Assembly: GCA_902588335.1 (NCBI GenBank)
Contig: CACIOV010000016.1
Location: 1-16,453 of the forward strand
Source: an uncultured Pelagibacteraceae bacterium
GTDB taxonomy: Bacteria > Pseudomonadota > Alphaproteobacteria > Pelagibacterales > Pelagibacteraceae
DNA length: 16,453 nucleotides
Reading direction: 5' to 3'
Shown here: in pieces, positions 8,139 to 15,538 of the stretch
How the letters are laid out: each line of letters starts with the position of its first letter
How positions within the stretch are numbered: position 1 is the first letter of the stretch
Notes under the pieces: model-generated
What the model was told of the DNA's origin: nothing
What the model saw: only the letters and a program-made list of their open reading frames with translations
The model's database searches: none
Made by a program: the position numbers and the translations under genes

Positions 8139-8167
8139 GGTATATAAATAATTCAAGAATATATCAA
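8139..8167 (-). promoter_or_regulatory. candidate sigma70 promoter for the his operon
   Basis: On the minus strand TTGATA (8162-8167) is followed after 17 bases by TATACC (8139-8144). This would start transcription about 15 bases before the hisB ATG, leaving room for the AGAGG ribosome binding site. The -10 is weak. No leader peptide with histidine codons and no attenuator-like hairpins are seen in this short leader. Confidence 0.35.
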
Positions 8168-8184
8168 TAAAATGAACTTTTGGG

Positions 8185-8212
8185 CTTGAAGATAGCAAAT
8201 AAATCTCCACAT
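8185..8212 (+). promoter_or_regulatory. candidate heat-shock (RpoH, sigma32) promoter for hslVU
   Basis: CTTGAAG at 8185-8191, a 13-base spacer, then CTCCACAT at 8205-8212, close to the sigma32 consensus CTTGAAA-N11-16-CCCCATNT. This is one of the few C-containing stretches in an otherwise AT-only-like gap. hslVU is a classic RpoH target, and SAR11 genomes are known to carry very few sigma factors besides RpoD and RpoH. The start site would fall about 5 bases before the hslV ATG, so the mRNA would be nearly leaderless. That fits the lack of a Shine-Dalgarno sequence there. Confidence 0.5.
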
Positions 8213-8223
8213 AGAATATTGCT

Positions 8224-8763
8224 ATGAGTAACAATTCAAATTGGCACGGAACTACAATTGTCTTAATTAGAAAAGGTAAAGATGTTGTTGTGGCTGGAGA
8301 TGGTCAAGTTAGTCTTGGCAACACAGTAATAAAAAGTACTGCTAAAAAAGTTCGCAAGATTGAAAAAAGAAATGTTATAGCCGGTTTTGCCGGATCAACT
8401 GCCGACGCTTTAACTTTATTTGAAAGATTGGAAGCTAAATTAGAAAAGCATGCAGGCAATCTTACAAGAGCTGCTGTCGAATTAGCAAAAGATTGGCGAA
8501 CAGATAAATATTTACGAAGATTAGAAGCTTTAATGGCCATAGCTGATAAAGAAAAAAGTTTTATAATTTCTGGAACAGGAGATGTCCTTGAACCTGAAGA
8601 AGGCATTATAGGAATAGGCTCGGGAGGTAATTACGCTTTAGCTGCTGCAAAAGTACTAATGGATTCTAAAATGTCTGCAGAGGAAATTGCAAAAAAATCA
8701 ATTCAAGTTGCCTCTGAAATATGTGTTTTCACAAACAAAAATATAACTTTAGAAAAAATTTAA
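8224..8763 (+). CDS. hslV: ATP-dependent protease HslVU peptidase subunit
   Basis: Proteolytic core (dodecamer) of the ClpYQ protease, cytosolic. It is an N-terminal-threonine hydrolase. The precursor has a nine-residue propeptide ending NWHG, so self-cleavage should expose Thr10. Counting from that Thr, the catalytic residues Asp17 and Lys33 fall at Asp26 (AGDGQ) and Lys42 (KKVRKI), both present. GSGGNYALAAA (132-142) is a family hallmark. Length 179 is normal for Alphaproteobacteria, which share the short WHGTT propeptide not found in E. coli. hslU starts 4 bases downstream, so the pair is cotranscribed. Confidence 0.97.
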   Translation: MSNNSNWHGTTIVLIRKGKDVVVAGDGQVSLGNTVIKSTAKKVRKIEKRNVIAGFAGSTADALTLFERLEAKLEKHAGNLTRAAVELAKDWRTDKYLRRLEALMAIADKEKSFIISGTGDVLEPEEGIIGIGSGGNYALAAAKVLMDSKMSAEEIAKKSIQVASEICVFTNKNITLEKI

Positions 8764-8767
8764 ACAA

Positions 8768-10141
8768 ATGAAACAAAAAACAAATATAACTTCATTGCCA
8801 ACAAGGGACTCTAAACAAGAAAAAGATGATAGATCAATAGTGTCATCTTTGTCTCCGAGAGAAATAGTTTCTGAATTGGATAGGTATGTGATTGGCCAAA
8901 ACGCAGCTAAGAGAGCTGTAGCAATTGCTCTTAGAAATAGATGGAGAAGACAAGCGTTGAAAGGAGATATGAAAGATGAAGTTTTGCCAAAGAACATTCT
9001 TATGATAGGTCCAACAGGTGTCGGAAAAACTGAAATTTCAAGAAGACTTTCTAAGTTAGCAGAAGCACCTTTTATAAAAGTAGAAGCCACACGTTTTACT
9101 GAAGTAGGTTACGTGGGTAGAGATGTAGAACAAATAATCAGAGATTTATTAGAAATTGCAATAGCTATAGAAAAAGAAAGAATGAGAAAACAAGTCCATG
9201 CAAAAGCTCAGCTTGCTGCAGAGGAAAGAGTATTAAATGCGCTAGTAGGAAATAAAGCTAGTGTTGCTACAAGAGAAAGTTTTAGAAAAAGATTAAGAAA
9301 TGGAGATCTTGATAATAATGAAATAGAAATTGAAGTAAGTGATGCTCCAAATATGCCAAGTTTTGAAATACCTGGAATGCCAGGAGCAAATGTTGGAATG
9401 ATAAATATCTCTGAAATGTTAGGTAAAAATGTCAAAAAAGGCAAAAAGAAAAAAATGTCAGTAAAGGAATCGCATGAAATTTTAATTGCTGAAGAATCTG
9501 ATAAAATGATCGAGCAGGATACAATTATCAAGTCTGCAAAAATTTCGACCGAAAATAATGGAATTGTTTTTTTGGATGAAATTGACAAAGTATCAGCACG
9601 AAGTGATCGTATTGGAGGAGACGTTTCAAGAGAAGGTGTGCAGCGAGATTTGCTTCCATTAATCGAGGGAACAACGGTTAGCACAAAACATGGTCCTATA
9701 AAAACTGATCATATATTGTTTATCGCTTCTGGTGCTTTCCAACTTGCAAAACCATCTGATTTATTACCTGAACTTCAAGGAAGATTGCCTATTAGAGTAG
9801 AATTAAACGCTTTAACTAGCGACGATTTTAAAAGAATTTTGGAAGAACCAGATAATAGTTTAATTAAACAATACACAGCACTTTTGGAAACAGAAAAAGT
9901 AACTCTTGAATTTTCAAAGGATGGAATTGAAACTATAGCAAAATTAGCAACTGAAATTAACTCTAGTATAGAAAATATCGGGGCAAGAAGACTTTATACA
10001 ATTATTGAAAAAGTATTAGATGAAATTAGTTTTACTGCTACAGATAGAGCTGGTGAAAAAATTATAATTGACAATAAATATGTTACAAAAAATCTTGGTG
10101 AACTAGCCAAGGATACAGATTTATCAAAATTTATTTTGTAA
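8768..10141 (+). CDS. hslU: ATP-dependent protease HslVU ATPase/unfoldase subunit
   Basis: AAA+ hexameric unfoldase that feeds substrates to HslV. The 457 residues carry Walker A GPTGVGKTE (81-89), the pore loop GYVG (114-117) that grips substrate, Walker B FLDEID (268-273) and the sensor-2 GARRL (405-409). The C-terminal tail DLSKFIL (451-457) resembles the element that docks into HslV and opens its active sites. The I domain (about 125-250) includes a Lys-rich stretch around 222-230. The N-terminal extension before LSPREIVSELD is about 25 residues, slightly longer than in E. coli. The 3' end overlaps the convergent smr gene by 11 bases. Confidence 0.97.
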   Translation: MKQKTNITSLPTRDSKQEKDDRSIVSSLSPREIVSELDRYVIGQNAAKRAVAIALRNRWRRQALKGDMKDEVLPKNILMIGPTGVGKTEISRRLSKLAEAPFIKVEATRFTEVGYVGRDVEQIIRDLLEIAIAIEKERMRKQVHAKAQLAAEERVLNALVGNKASVATRESFRKRLRNGDLDNNEIEIEVSDAPNMPSFEIPGMPGANVGMINISEMLGKNVKKGKKKKMSVKESHEILIAEESDKMIEQDTIIKSAKISTENNGIVFLDEIDKVSARSDRIGGDVSREGVQRDLLPLIEGTTVSTKHGPIKTDHILFIASGAFQLAKPSDLLPELQGRLPIRVELNALTSDDFKRILEEPDNSLIKQYTALLETEKVTLEFSKDGIETIAKLATEINSSIENIGARRLYTIIEKVLDEISFTATDRAGEKIIIDNKYVTKNLGELAKDTDLSKFIL

Positions 10142-10568
10142 ATTTTTTATTATTTTTCAAAAAAATATAAATAGCTCCTTCTCCTCCATCTTTAACATTT
10201 GCGATTGATATTTTTTCTACTTTATTACTTAAATTTTCGTCTTGATTAATAAATTCTGGTACAGAATATCTTAGGACACTTAATTTTTCTGAAATGTAAG
10301 GATTGTCGTAAGATTTTGATCTTAATCCTTTACCAGTTATAATTAGAAGTTTTTTATATCCTTGATCAAAAGATTGAACTATAAATTTTTTTACTATTTT
10401 ATTAGATTCGCTTAATGAAAACCCATGTAAATCTAGTTTTGGAACCTTGTTTTCTTGAGTTTTAATAGGCAAAAAATCAGCTTCTTTAGGACTAATGTTA
10501 TTAATCTGTTTTGTAAAAGCAATCCAATCTTTTTTATTTTTAAGAGAAACAACATATTTTTTTTTCAC
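10131..10568 (-). CDS. Smr-domain protein (possible nuclease)
   Basis: Contains a C-terminal Smr domain of the MutS2 type, a fold known in several members to nick DNA or cleave RNA. The motifs are LDLHG at 45-49, ITGKG at 77-81 and DGGEGAIYIFL at 127-137. The N-terminal 40 residues are basic and lack a recognised domain. The protein has 145 residues with a GTG start (10566-10568). That GTG shares its first G with the TAG stop of the upstream Tim44-domain gene (TAGTG), so it is probably translated by re-initiation. Stand-alone Smr proteins in this position are common in Alphaproteobacteria, and their role is not well defined. Confidence 0.88.
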   Translation of the reverse strand: MKKKYVVSLKNKKDWIAFTKQINNISPKEADFLPIKTQENKVPKLDLHGFSLSESNKIVKKFIVQSFDQGYKKLLIITGKGLRSKSYDNPYISEKLSVLRYSVPEFINQDENLSNKVEKISIANVKDGGEGAIYIFLKNNKKFTK

Positions 10569-11170
10569 TATTTATTTGATGTTTCCACTAAAAACCATGT
10601 GGGATCTTGACTCCACATATTTTTTGAAAATTTCCAAACATCGTTAACAGTTTTTATTGCATCTGGATTTCCTTCAATTATTTTATTATTTTTATCCTTC
10701 ACGCAAGTAATTATTTCACTAACAAAATTTACGGTTACTTTATAAATATTTTCGATTTTCTTAAATTCTAATATTTTTGAAGATTTTATCCCTATAAAAG
10801 TTGTTTCATATATAAGTTCTTTTTTCTTTCTTTCATCTATTACTTGTGAAAAATCATTATACATACCTTTACCTAATAAGCCTTTTAATGATTTTTTATC
10901 CCCTTTAGCAAAAGAAGTAATGATTTGTTCGTACGCAATATCTGCTCCTTTTAAAAATTGTTTTTTCGTTTCTTCATCAACATTTCCTGTCCTTATAGCC
11001 TCATTATTTTCTATATCTTTAAGTACTTCCATCCCTTTTGGAAAATATCCTCTCACAGGCTTTCCTTGATGGCCTGTTTTCCTTCCCAAAATATTTCTTA
11101 AACGCAAAATTATAAAACCAGCAAACATAGCTAGCAAAATTATATCTATAAATCCAAACTGACTACTCAT
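10568..11170 (-). CDS. Tim44-like domain membrane protein
   Basis: The 200-residue protein has one N-terminal membrane helix (about 8-24, IDIILLAMFAGFIILRL) and a C-terminal Tim44-like/NTF2-fold domain (about 70-197) shown by the FLKGADIAYEQIITSFAKGD helix region and the terminal NDVWKFSKNMWSQDPTWFLVET strand pattern. Bacterial TimA proteins of this type are related to the matrix-side subunit of the mitochondrial import motor and sit at the inner membrane; their bacterial role is unclear. In many Alphaproteobacteria a lytic transglycosylase gene (mltA) lies between this gene and smr, but here the two share a base. It is divergent from fxsA. Confidence 0.88.
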   Translation of the reverse strand: MSSQFGFIDIILLAMFAGFIILRLRNILGRKTGHQGKPVRGYFPKGMEVLKDIENNEAIRTGNVDEETKKQFLKGADIAYEQIITSFAKGDKKSLKGLLGKGMYNDFSQVIDERKKKELIYETTFIGIKSSKILEFKKIENIYKVTVNFVSEIITCVKDKNNKIIEGNPDAIKTVNDVWKFSKNMWSQDPTWFLVETSNK

Positions 11171-11178
11171 ACGATTTT

Positions 11179-11207
11179 TTGATTATAATACTTATATGAT
11201 ATAGTAT
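11179..11207 (+). promoter_or_regulatory. candidate sigma70 promoter for fxsA-secB
   Basis: TTGATT (11179-11184), a 17-base spacer and TAGTAT (11202-11207), about 22 bases before the fxsA ATG. It overlaps the opposing promoter almost completely within a 59-base gap, so the two polymerases would compete. The match is moderate. Confidence 0.35.
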
Positions 11208-11211
11208 GCAA
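11182..11211 (-). promoter_or_regulatory. candidate sigma70 promoter for the tim44-smr pair
   Basis: On the minus strand TTGCAT (11206-11211), an 18-base spacer and a perfect TATAAT (11182-11187). The start site would lie only about 5 bases before the ATG at 11170, again giving a very short leader without a Shine-Dalgarno sequence. Confidence 0.45.
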
Positions 11212-11229
11212 ACATAAATAACCTGACAA

Positions 11230-11658
11230 ATGAACGCTGTTATCCTTTTTATAATTGGAATTCCTGCAATCGAAATTTATTTAATGATTAAAGTAGGTGG
11301 AGTAATTGGAGCATTAAATACTATTTTATTAATTTTTTTTACTGCCATAACTGGTGTTTACTTCGCAAAAATAGCAGGTTTAAGTACTTTAAAATCTGGG
11401 TTGGGTCAGTTGGTAAAAAATGAAATACCAATATATGAAATAATTTCAGGTGCAGCTCTGGCTTTTGCCGCAGTTCTTTTAATTGTTCCTGGTTTTTTAA
11501 CAGATATAGTTGGATTTTTGCTAATAATACCTATAACTAGAAAATTTTTACTTAGACCAATATCTTCTAAATTTGCTAGTAGAAAAATAAAAGAAGATAT
11601 TATTGAGGGAAGCGTTGAAGAAAATAGCAAAGAAGATAATGATAAAATAACCAAATGA
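11230..11658 (+). CDS. fxsA: FxsA family inner-membrane protein
   Basis: Small integral membrane protein; its E. coli relative is known as a suppressor of F-plasmid exclusion of phage T7, but the ordinary role is unknown. The 142 residues show the family's pattern: a first helix ending AIEIYLMIKVGG (13-24), a second helix (about 26-47, ending TAITGVYFAKIAG) and the signature LLIVPGFLTDIVGFLLIIP (83-101). A charged cytoplasmic tail rich in Glu/Lys/Asp follows. No clear ribosome binding site is seen. Its TGA overlaps the secB ATG as ATGA (11655-11658). The fxsA-secB pairing opposite a Tim44 gene is typical of Alphaproteobacteria. Confidence 0.9.
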   Translation: MNAVILFIIGIPAIEIYLMIKVGGVIGALNTILLIFFTAITGVYFAKIAGLSTLKSGLGQLVKNEIPIYEIISGAALAFAAVLLIVPGFLTDIVGFLLIIPITRKFLLRPISSKFASRKIKEDIIEGSVEENSKEDNDKITK

Positions 11659-12074
11659 GCTATAAAATTATATCAAAATATATAAAAGATATTTCATTTG
11701 AAATTCCAAATGCACAAGCGTTTGTTATGTTAGAAAAAGAAATTTCAAATTATAATTTAAATTTTGATATTAAAAGTAATCCATTTAAAGATAATATAAT
11801 TGAAGTAAATACTATTTTAAGAGTTTCTCCGAACCAAGATGTTAAGCATAAAATATTATCTGAGATCAATTTTGCTGCTTTGGTATCAATTGATAAAAAC
11901 TTCGAAGATAAAAAAGAATTAGAAAAAATTATTTTAATAAAAATACCTACAGAAATATATCCCACTTTGTATGAAACTTTTGTTTATATATTTTCTCAGG
12001 CTGGAATAAAAAATATTGAAATTCATAAAAAGGTAGATTTTGAAAAATTATATAATGAAAAAAAAAAAAGTTAA
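11655..12074 (+). CDS. secB: protein-export chaperone SecB
   Basis: Cytosolic tetrameric chaperone that keeps precursors unfolded and hands them to SecA. The 139 residues align with the family core: SFEIPNAQAF (14-23), the beta strands around NIIEVNTILRVSP, and the IPTEIYPTLYETFVYIFSQAGI segment (about 96-117), which replaces the usual L-F-P-x-x-R/R-E-x-I pattern with a more diverged version. It is shorter and more divergent than typical alphaproteobacterial SecB (about 160 residues). Translation is probably coupled to fxsA. The last codons sit in an A12 run (12058-12069), and the end overlaps the convergent dnaQ gene by 4 bases. Position beside dnaQ supports the call. Confidence 0.85.
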   Translation: MSYKIISKYIKDISFEIPNAQAFVMLEKEISNYNLNFDIKSNPFKDNIIEVNTILRVSPNQDVKHKILSEINFAALVSIDKNFEDKKELEKIILIKIPTEIYPTLYETFVYIFSQAGIKNIEIHKKVDFEKLYNEKKKS

Positions 12075-12745
12075 TTGTAATAATTTTTTTGAAGACTGCT
12101 TTTGATATATTTTTTATGAAGCTTTAATTCTTCATCGCTAATTTTAATTATTTTTCTTGATATATTATTTTTATGCACCTGATCATCAAATTTTTGGTGA
12201 ATAATTTCACTATTTTCTAAATTTAATTTTGGTTCTTTCTGATCTAAAAGATTTATATAAACCTCTTTTAATAAATTACAGTCTATCAAAGCATTGTGTT
12301 TTTCTCTTTTTGAATTATCAATATTAAATCTTTTACATAGTGCATCTAGTGAATTTTGTACTCCTGGAAATTTAGAACGTGCTATTTCCAAAGTATCAAT
12401 TACTTCTTTTTTATCAATTTCTTTCTGCTTAATTAGTCTTAATTCATAATTTAAAAAAGATAAATCAAAAGGTGCATTATGTATTATAATTTTTTTATTT
12501 TTAATAAAATTTAGAAATTCTTTTGACACCTCAGCAAAGGTTTTTTTATCAGATAAAAATTTATTTGAATACCCATGAACCTTATATGCATCTTCAGAAA
12601 CATCTCTTTGCGGATTAATATATTCGTGAAATATCTTGTCTGTTGGTATTTGGTTATTTAACTCGATACATCCAATTTCTACGATTCTATGTTTTTCTGA
12701 AGTAGACAAGCCTGTTGTCTCTGTATCTAATATAACTTCAAACAT
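12071..12745 (-). CDS. dnaQ: DNA polymerase III epsilon subunit (proofreading 3'-5' exonuclease)
   Basis: Proofreads replication errors within the Pol III core. The N-terminal DEDDh exonuclease domain is complete: Asp7 and Glu9 (LDTETTG), Asp94 (HNAPFD), His150 and Asp155 (EKHNALIDC). IVEIGCIEL (21-29) and YKVHGYS (54-60) are further signatures. At 224 residues it is in the normal range, with a Lys-rich tail (about 165-224) that in other bacteria binds the polymerase subunit; here the tail has no clear motif. It overlaps coaE by 8 bases and is the last gene of the ppsR-maf-aroE-coaE-dnaQ operon. Confidence 0.95.
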   Translation of the reverse strand: MFEVILDTETTGLSTSEKHRIVEIGCIELNNQIPTDKIFHEYINPQRDVSEDAYKVHGYSNKFLSDKKTFAEVSKEFLNFIKNKKIIIHNAPFDLSFLNYELRLIKQKEIDKKEVIDTLEIARSKFPGVQNSLDALCKRFNIDNSKREKHNALIDCNLLKEVYINLLDQKEPKLNLENSEIIHQKFDDQVHKNNISRKIIKISDEELKLHKKYIKSSLQKNYYN

Positions 12746-13316
12746 TTAATAAAATCTTCTCTCTTAATCTTTTAACATTTTTTTTAAGGGAATGGATCTT
12801 AAAATTATTTTTTATTATAAAATCAGATTTCTTTTTTTTAAATTCTAAAGGAAGTTGAAGTTTTTTAAATTTTTTTACAATCTCTGGGTTAAAATTTAAT
12901 CTTTTTTTAATTCTTTTATTAATTTCCTTTTTTTTAGCATCCACAAAAACAAGAATATCATTTTTTTTATCTATCTTATTTTCAATCAACAACGGAACGT
13001 CTAAAATAATTATTTTTTTTTTCCTATTTTTTTTAATAAAACTATTCATTTTAAGCCGTACTTCAGGATGGACAATTTTAAGAATTTTTTTAAGGTTCTT
13101 TTGACTATCTATAATAGCTTCTGATATTTGTTTTTTTTCTACAGGAAAAGATGAGATGTGCTCAGGCAGTATTTTTTTTAACTTATTAAAACATTTTCTG
13201 CTTTTTTTATATAATTTTGAAACTTCCGCATCAGCATTAAAAACTGGATAGCCAAACTGTTTTGCCACATGGCTTTTGCCGGAACCAATATCTCCTAAAA
13301 CAGCAATTCTAATCAT
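12738..13316 (-). CDS. coaE: dephospho-CoA kinase
   Basis: Final step of coenzyme A synthesis: ATP-dependent phosphorylation of the 3'-hydroxyl of dephospho-CoA. The P-loop GDIGSGKS is at residues 8-15 (the family usually has GGIGSGKS, so Asp9 is a variant), with the conserved Asp29 (NADAEVSKLY), the HPEV lid motif near residue 83 and the LDVPLLIE strand near 104-111. At 192 residues it has a normal length, but the C-terminal half is extremely Lys-rich and AT-driven. Start and stop are shared as ATGA with aroE upstream. Confidence 0.93.
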   Translation of the reverse strand: MIRIAVLGDIGSGKSHVAKQFGYPVFNADAEVSKLYKKSRKCFNKLKKILPEHISSFPVEKKQISEAIIDSQKNLKKILKIVHPEVRLKMNSFIKKNRKKKIIILDVPLLIENKIDKKNDILVFVDAKKKEINKRIKKRLNFNPEIVKKFKKLQLPLEFKKKKSDFIIKNNFKIHSLKKNVKRLREKILLNV

Positions 13317-14131
13317 ACATCCAATAGTTTAATCGTTTCATTGTCTATTTTTGGTAATACATTATGCCAAATCTTAAATGCTAATTGAGCCTGGCATATA
13401 AACATCATCTTCCCGTTTGTAGTTTCGTTGCCTAACTCTTTGCCTTTTAAAAGGAAATTTGTTTTATTAGGGTTATAAATAACGTCATAAAATAATTTCT
13501 TTTTTCCAAAAAATTTGGGTTTGTGTTTATTGTAATCTAATTCTATCTTATCATTATTTTTTAAACCCAAACTTGTTGCATTAATAATTATATCAAAATC
13601 AGGACTTTGACCCCAATCTAAGGTTTCTAAATTTAAAGATGTTTTGTAATTGATTTCTAAATTTTTTGCCTTTTCCCTTGTCCTATTACTTATATAAACT
13701 TTGGCGACCCCTAATTTTTCTAAAGCTTTAAGTATTGAAGGTACAACGCCCCCAGCTCCTAAAATAAATACTTTTTTATTTTTTACATTATAATTTATAT
13801 ACTCCAAGCTTTGTTTAAACCCACCAACATCTGTGTTATCTCCAACAATTTTATTACCTTTTTTGTAAATTGTATTAACTGATTGAGTCTCTTTCGCAAG
13901 TTCATTTAATTCATCGAGAAAAGGAATGACAGATTTTTTAAATGGAACAGTAACGTTGATTCCATTTATTTTTTCATTTTTCACTTCATTAATTATTCCT
14001 TTAATTTCATTTTCATTAAGCTGTTTTTTATCATACATAGCATCAATATTATTTTCTTTTATCCAATGATTGTGCAATTTAGGTGAAAAAGAATGTTCGA
14101 TTGGATTACCTATAACTAAAAATTTTTTCAT
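13313..14131 (-). CDS. aroE: shikimate dehydrogenase (NADP+)
   Basis: Reduces 3-dehydroshikimate to shikimate in aromatic amino acid synthesis, cytosolic. The 272 residues show the substrate motif NPIEHSFSPKLHN (9-21), NVTVPFK with catalytic Lys65, NTD with catalytic Asp101, the nucleotide loop GAGGV (125-129) followed by the NRT phosphate-binding turn (149-151), and the C-terminal NGKMMFICQAQLAF (239-252). All expected residues are present. ATGA overlaps link it to maf upstream and coaE downstream. Confidence 0.97.
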   Translation of the reverse strand: MKKFLVIGNPIEHSFSPKLHNHWIKENNIDAMYDKKQLNENEIKGIINEVKNEKINGINVTVPFKKSVIPFLDELNELAKETQSVNTIYKKGNKIVGDNTDVGGFKQSLEYINYNVKNKKVFILGAGGVVPSILKALEKLGVAKVYISNRTREKAKNLEINYKTSLNLETLDWGQSPDFDIIINATSLGLKNNDKIELDYNKHKPKFFGKKKLFYDVIYNPNKTNFLLKGKELGNETTNGKMMFICQAQLAFKIWHNVLPKIDNETIKLLDV

Positions 14132-14715
14132 TTTATTGTGCTTAAATATTCCTTTATTTGCTTAACTGGCAAACCCATAATCGTATTTTCATCCCCCTCG
14201 ATTTTTGAAAACAAAAATCTCCCATCAGCTTCGATTTGATAAACTCCATAGGCGTATAATTCTTTATCTCTTATCTTTTTTAAATACGATCTAATTTCGA
14301 CCGAATTAAGTTGTTTCATTGTTAATGTGGAAGAGTCTGTATAGTTCCATATCATAGATCCATTTTTAGAAATACAAACAGAGCTTATTAAGTAATGCTT
14401 TTGACCGTTTAATTTTTGAAGAATTTTTTCTGCATCATCTCTATTTTTAGGTTTTGAAATTAGCTGTCCATTTAGATCAATAACGCTATCTGCTCCTAAC
14501 ACGAGTTCATTGGGGTTTTTTTCACTAACTTTGTTTGCTTTTAATTCTGCAAGATTTTTTGAAATTATTTCTGGTGTTGCTTTCTCTTTAAGTAAAGATT
14601 CTTTAACCATATCTTCATCCACATTAGCAGGTATTACTTCACAACTAATATCATTTTGATTTAATATTTTTTTTCTCACTCCGCTTTTCGATGCAAGAAT
14701 AATTTTATTAATCAT
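14128..14715 (-). CDS. maf: Maf-like nucleotide pyrophosphatase
   Basis: Maf/Ham1-fold house-cleaning enzyme that hydrolyses non-canonical or pyrimidine nucleoside triphosphates; historically named for septum-formation effects. The 195 residues begin with ILASKSGVRKKIL (6-18), the family's ASxSPRR-type phosphate-binding motif in diverged form. VLGADSVI (72-79) carries the catalytic Asp76, KPKNRDDA and LNGQKHYLISSV follow, and YAYGVYQIEADG/GDENTIMGLPV form the C-terminal signature. The subfamily (m7GTP or dTTP/UTP specificity) cannot be set with confidence. ATGA overlaps on both sides. Confidence 0.93.
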   Translation of the reverse strand: MINKIILASKSGVRKKILNQNDISCEVIPANVDEDMVKESLLKEKATPEIISKNLAELKANKVSEKNPNELVLGADSVIDLNGQLISKPKNRDDAEKILQKLNGQKHYLISSVCISKNGSMIWNYTDSSTLTMKQLNSVEIRSYLKKIRDKELYAYGVYQIEADGRFLFSKIEGDENTIMGLPVKQIKEYLSTIK

Positions 14716-15533
14716 TTAGAATTTAATATATCCAATATTTTTATAATGGATGCTGCTGTTTCCTCTACAGATTTTCTTGTTACATCTATAATTGGCCAAT
14801 TGTATTTTTTAAATATTTTTTTTGAAGTTTCTAATTCATTAAAAATTTCTTTTTCGCTAGTATAATCACTTGGTCTATCTTCATGCATTGATTGAATTCT
14901 ATTTCTTCTAACGTCTAACAATCTTACCACATCGCAAACAAGACCAATAACACAGGTTTTTTTTGAACTTTCAATTAATTTCAGAGGTATATTTTTATTA
15001 GCTATAATGGGTATGTTTGCAACTTTATAACCTCTGTTTGCTAAATAAATTGCAGTTGGTGTTTTGCTTGTCCTGCTTATTCCTACCAAAACAACATCTG
15101 ATTTTTCTAAATCGGATATTATTTTCCCATCATCATGGGACATTGTAAATTGAACTGCTTCTATTCTTTTATAATATTCTTGGTCTAATGCATGTTGTCC
15201 GCTTGGTTTCCGGCTTGCTTCTTGCTTAAGTAGTTTCGAAAAATCAGCAATTAAATTACCTAAAACTTCAAAACAAGGAATATTATTTTTTTTTGTTTCT
15301 GAAACTATATATTTTGCAAGTATATTATCTACAATGGTGTATAAAATTATTACATTTTTATCATTTTGAGACTTTGAAATAATTTTATCTATTTGGTTTT
15401 TAGTTCTAGTAAAAGAATAATGAATTGTTTTACAATTAAAATTAGAAAATTGAGCTTTTATAGCCAAAAAAATTCTATCTAATGTTTCTCCAGTTGAATC
15501 TGAAACTTGATAAATCTGGTAAAGTTTGTTCAT
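14712..15533 (-). CDS. ppsR: PEP synthase / pyruvate phosphate dikinase regulatory protein (DUF299)
   Basis: Bifunctional Ser/Thr kinase and Pi-dependent phosphorylase that switches PEP synthase or PPDK off and on by phosphorylating the active-site region. The 273 residues contain the opening VSDSTGETLDRI (10-21), the P-loop-like GISRTSKTPTAIYLANRGYK (151-170) and RPSGQHALDQEYYKRIEA-type central block (about 109-126). The partner dikinase gene is not in this window, so PSRP versus PDRP specificity is undecided. It is the first gene of the leftward operon and flanks the candidate origin, as its homologue does in Caulobacter and Rickettsia. The ATG at 15533 lacks a clear ribosome binding site. 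Confidence 0.93.
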   Translation of the reverse strand: MNKLYQIYQVSDSTGETLDRIFLAIKAQFSNFNCKTIHYSFTRTKNQIDKIISKSQNDKNVIILYTIVDNILAKYIVSETKKNNIPCFEVLGNLIADFSKLLKQEASRKPSGQHALDQEYYKRIEAVQFTMSHDDGKIISDLEKSDVVLVGISRTSKTPTAIYLANRGYKVANIPIIANKNIPLKLIESSKKTCVIGLVCDVVRLLDVRRNRIQSMHEDRPSDYTSEKEIFNELETSKKIFKKYNWPIIDVTRKSVEETAASIIKILDILNSK

Positions 15534-15538
15534 AAGAC

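Noticed and set aside
8118..8234. 39-residue N-terminal extension of HisB
   Set aside because: The frame is open but the extension is hydrophobic and unlike HisB, overlaps the hslV start, and the ATG at 8117 has AGAGG upstream and a family-like N-terminus.
9208..9684. 158-codon open frame antisense to hslU, and similar frames antisense to hisF, hisA, hslV, fxsA, secB and hemE
   Set aside because: Each lies fully inside a well-identified gene, encodes Ser/Ile/Leu-rich sequence typical of reverse-frame translation of AT-rich genes, and has no recognisable domain.
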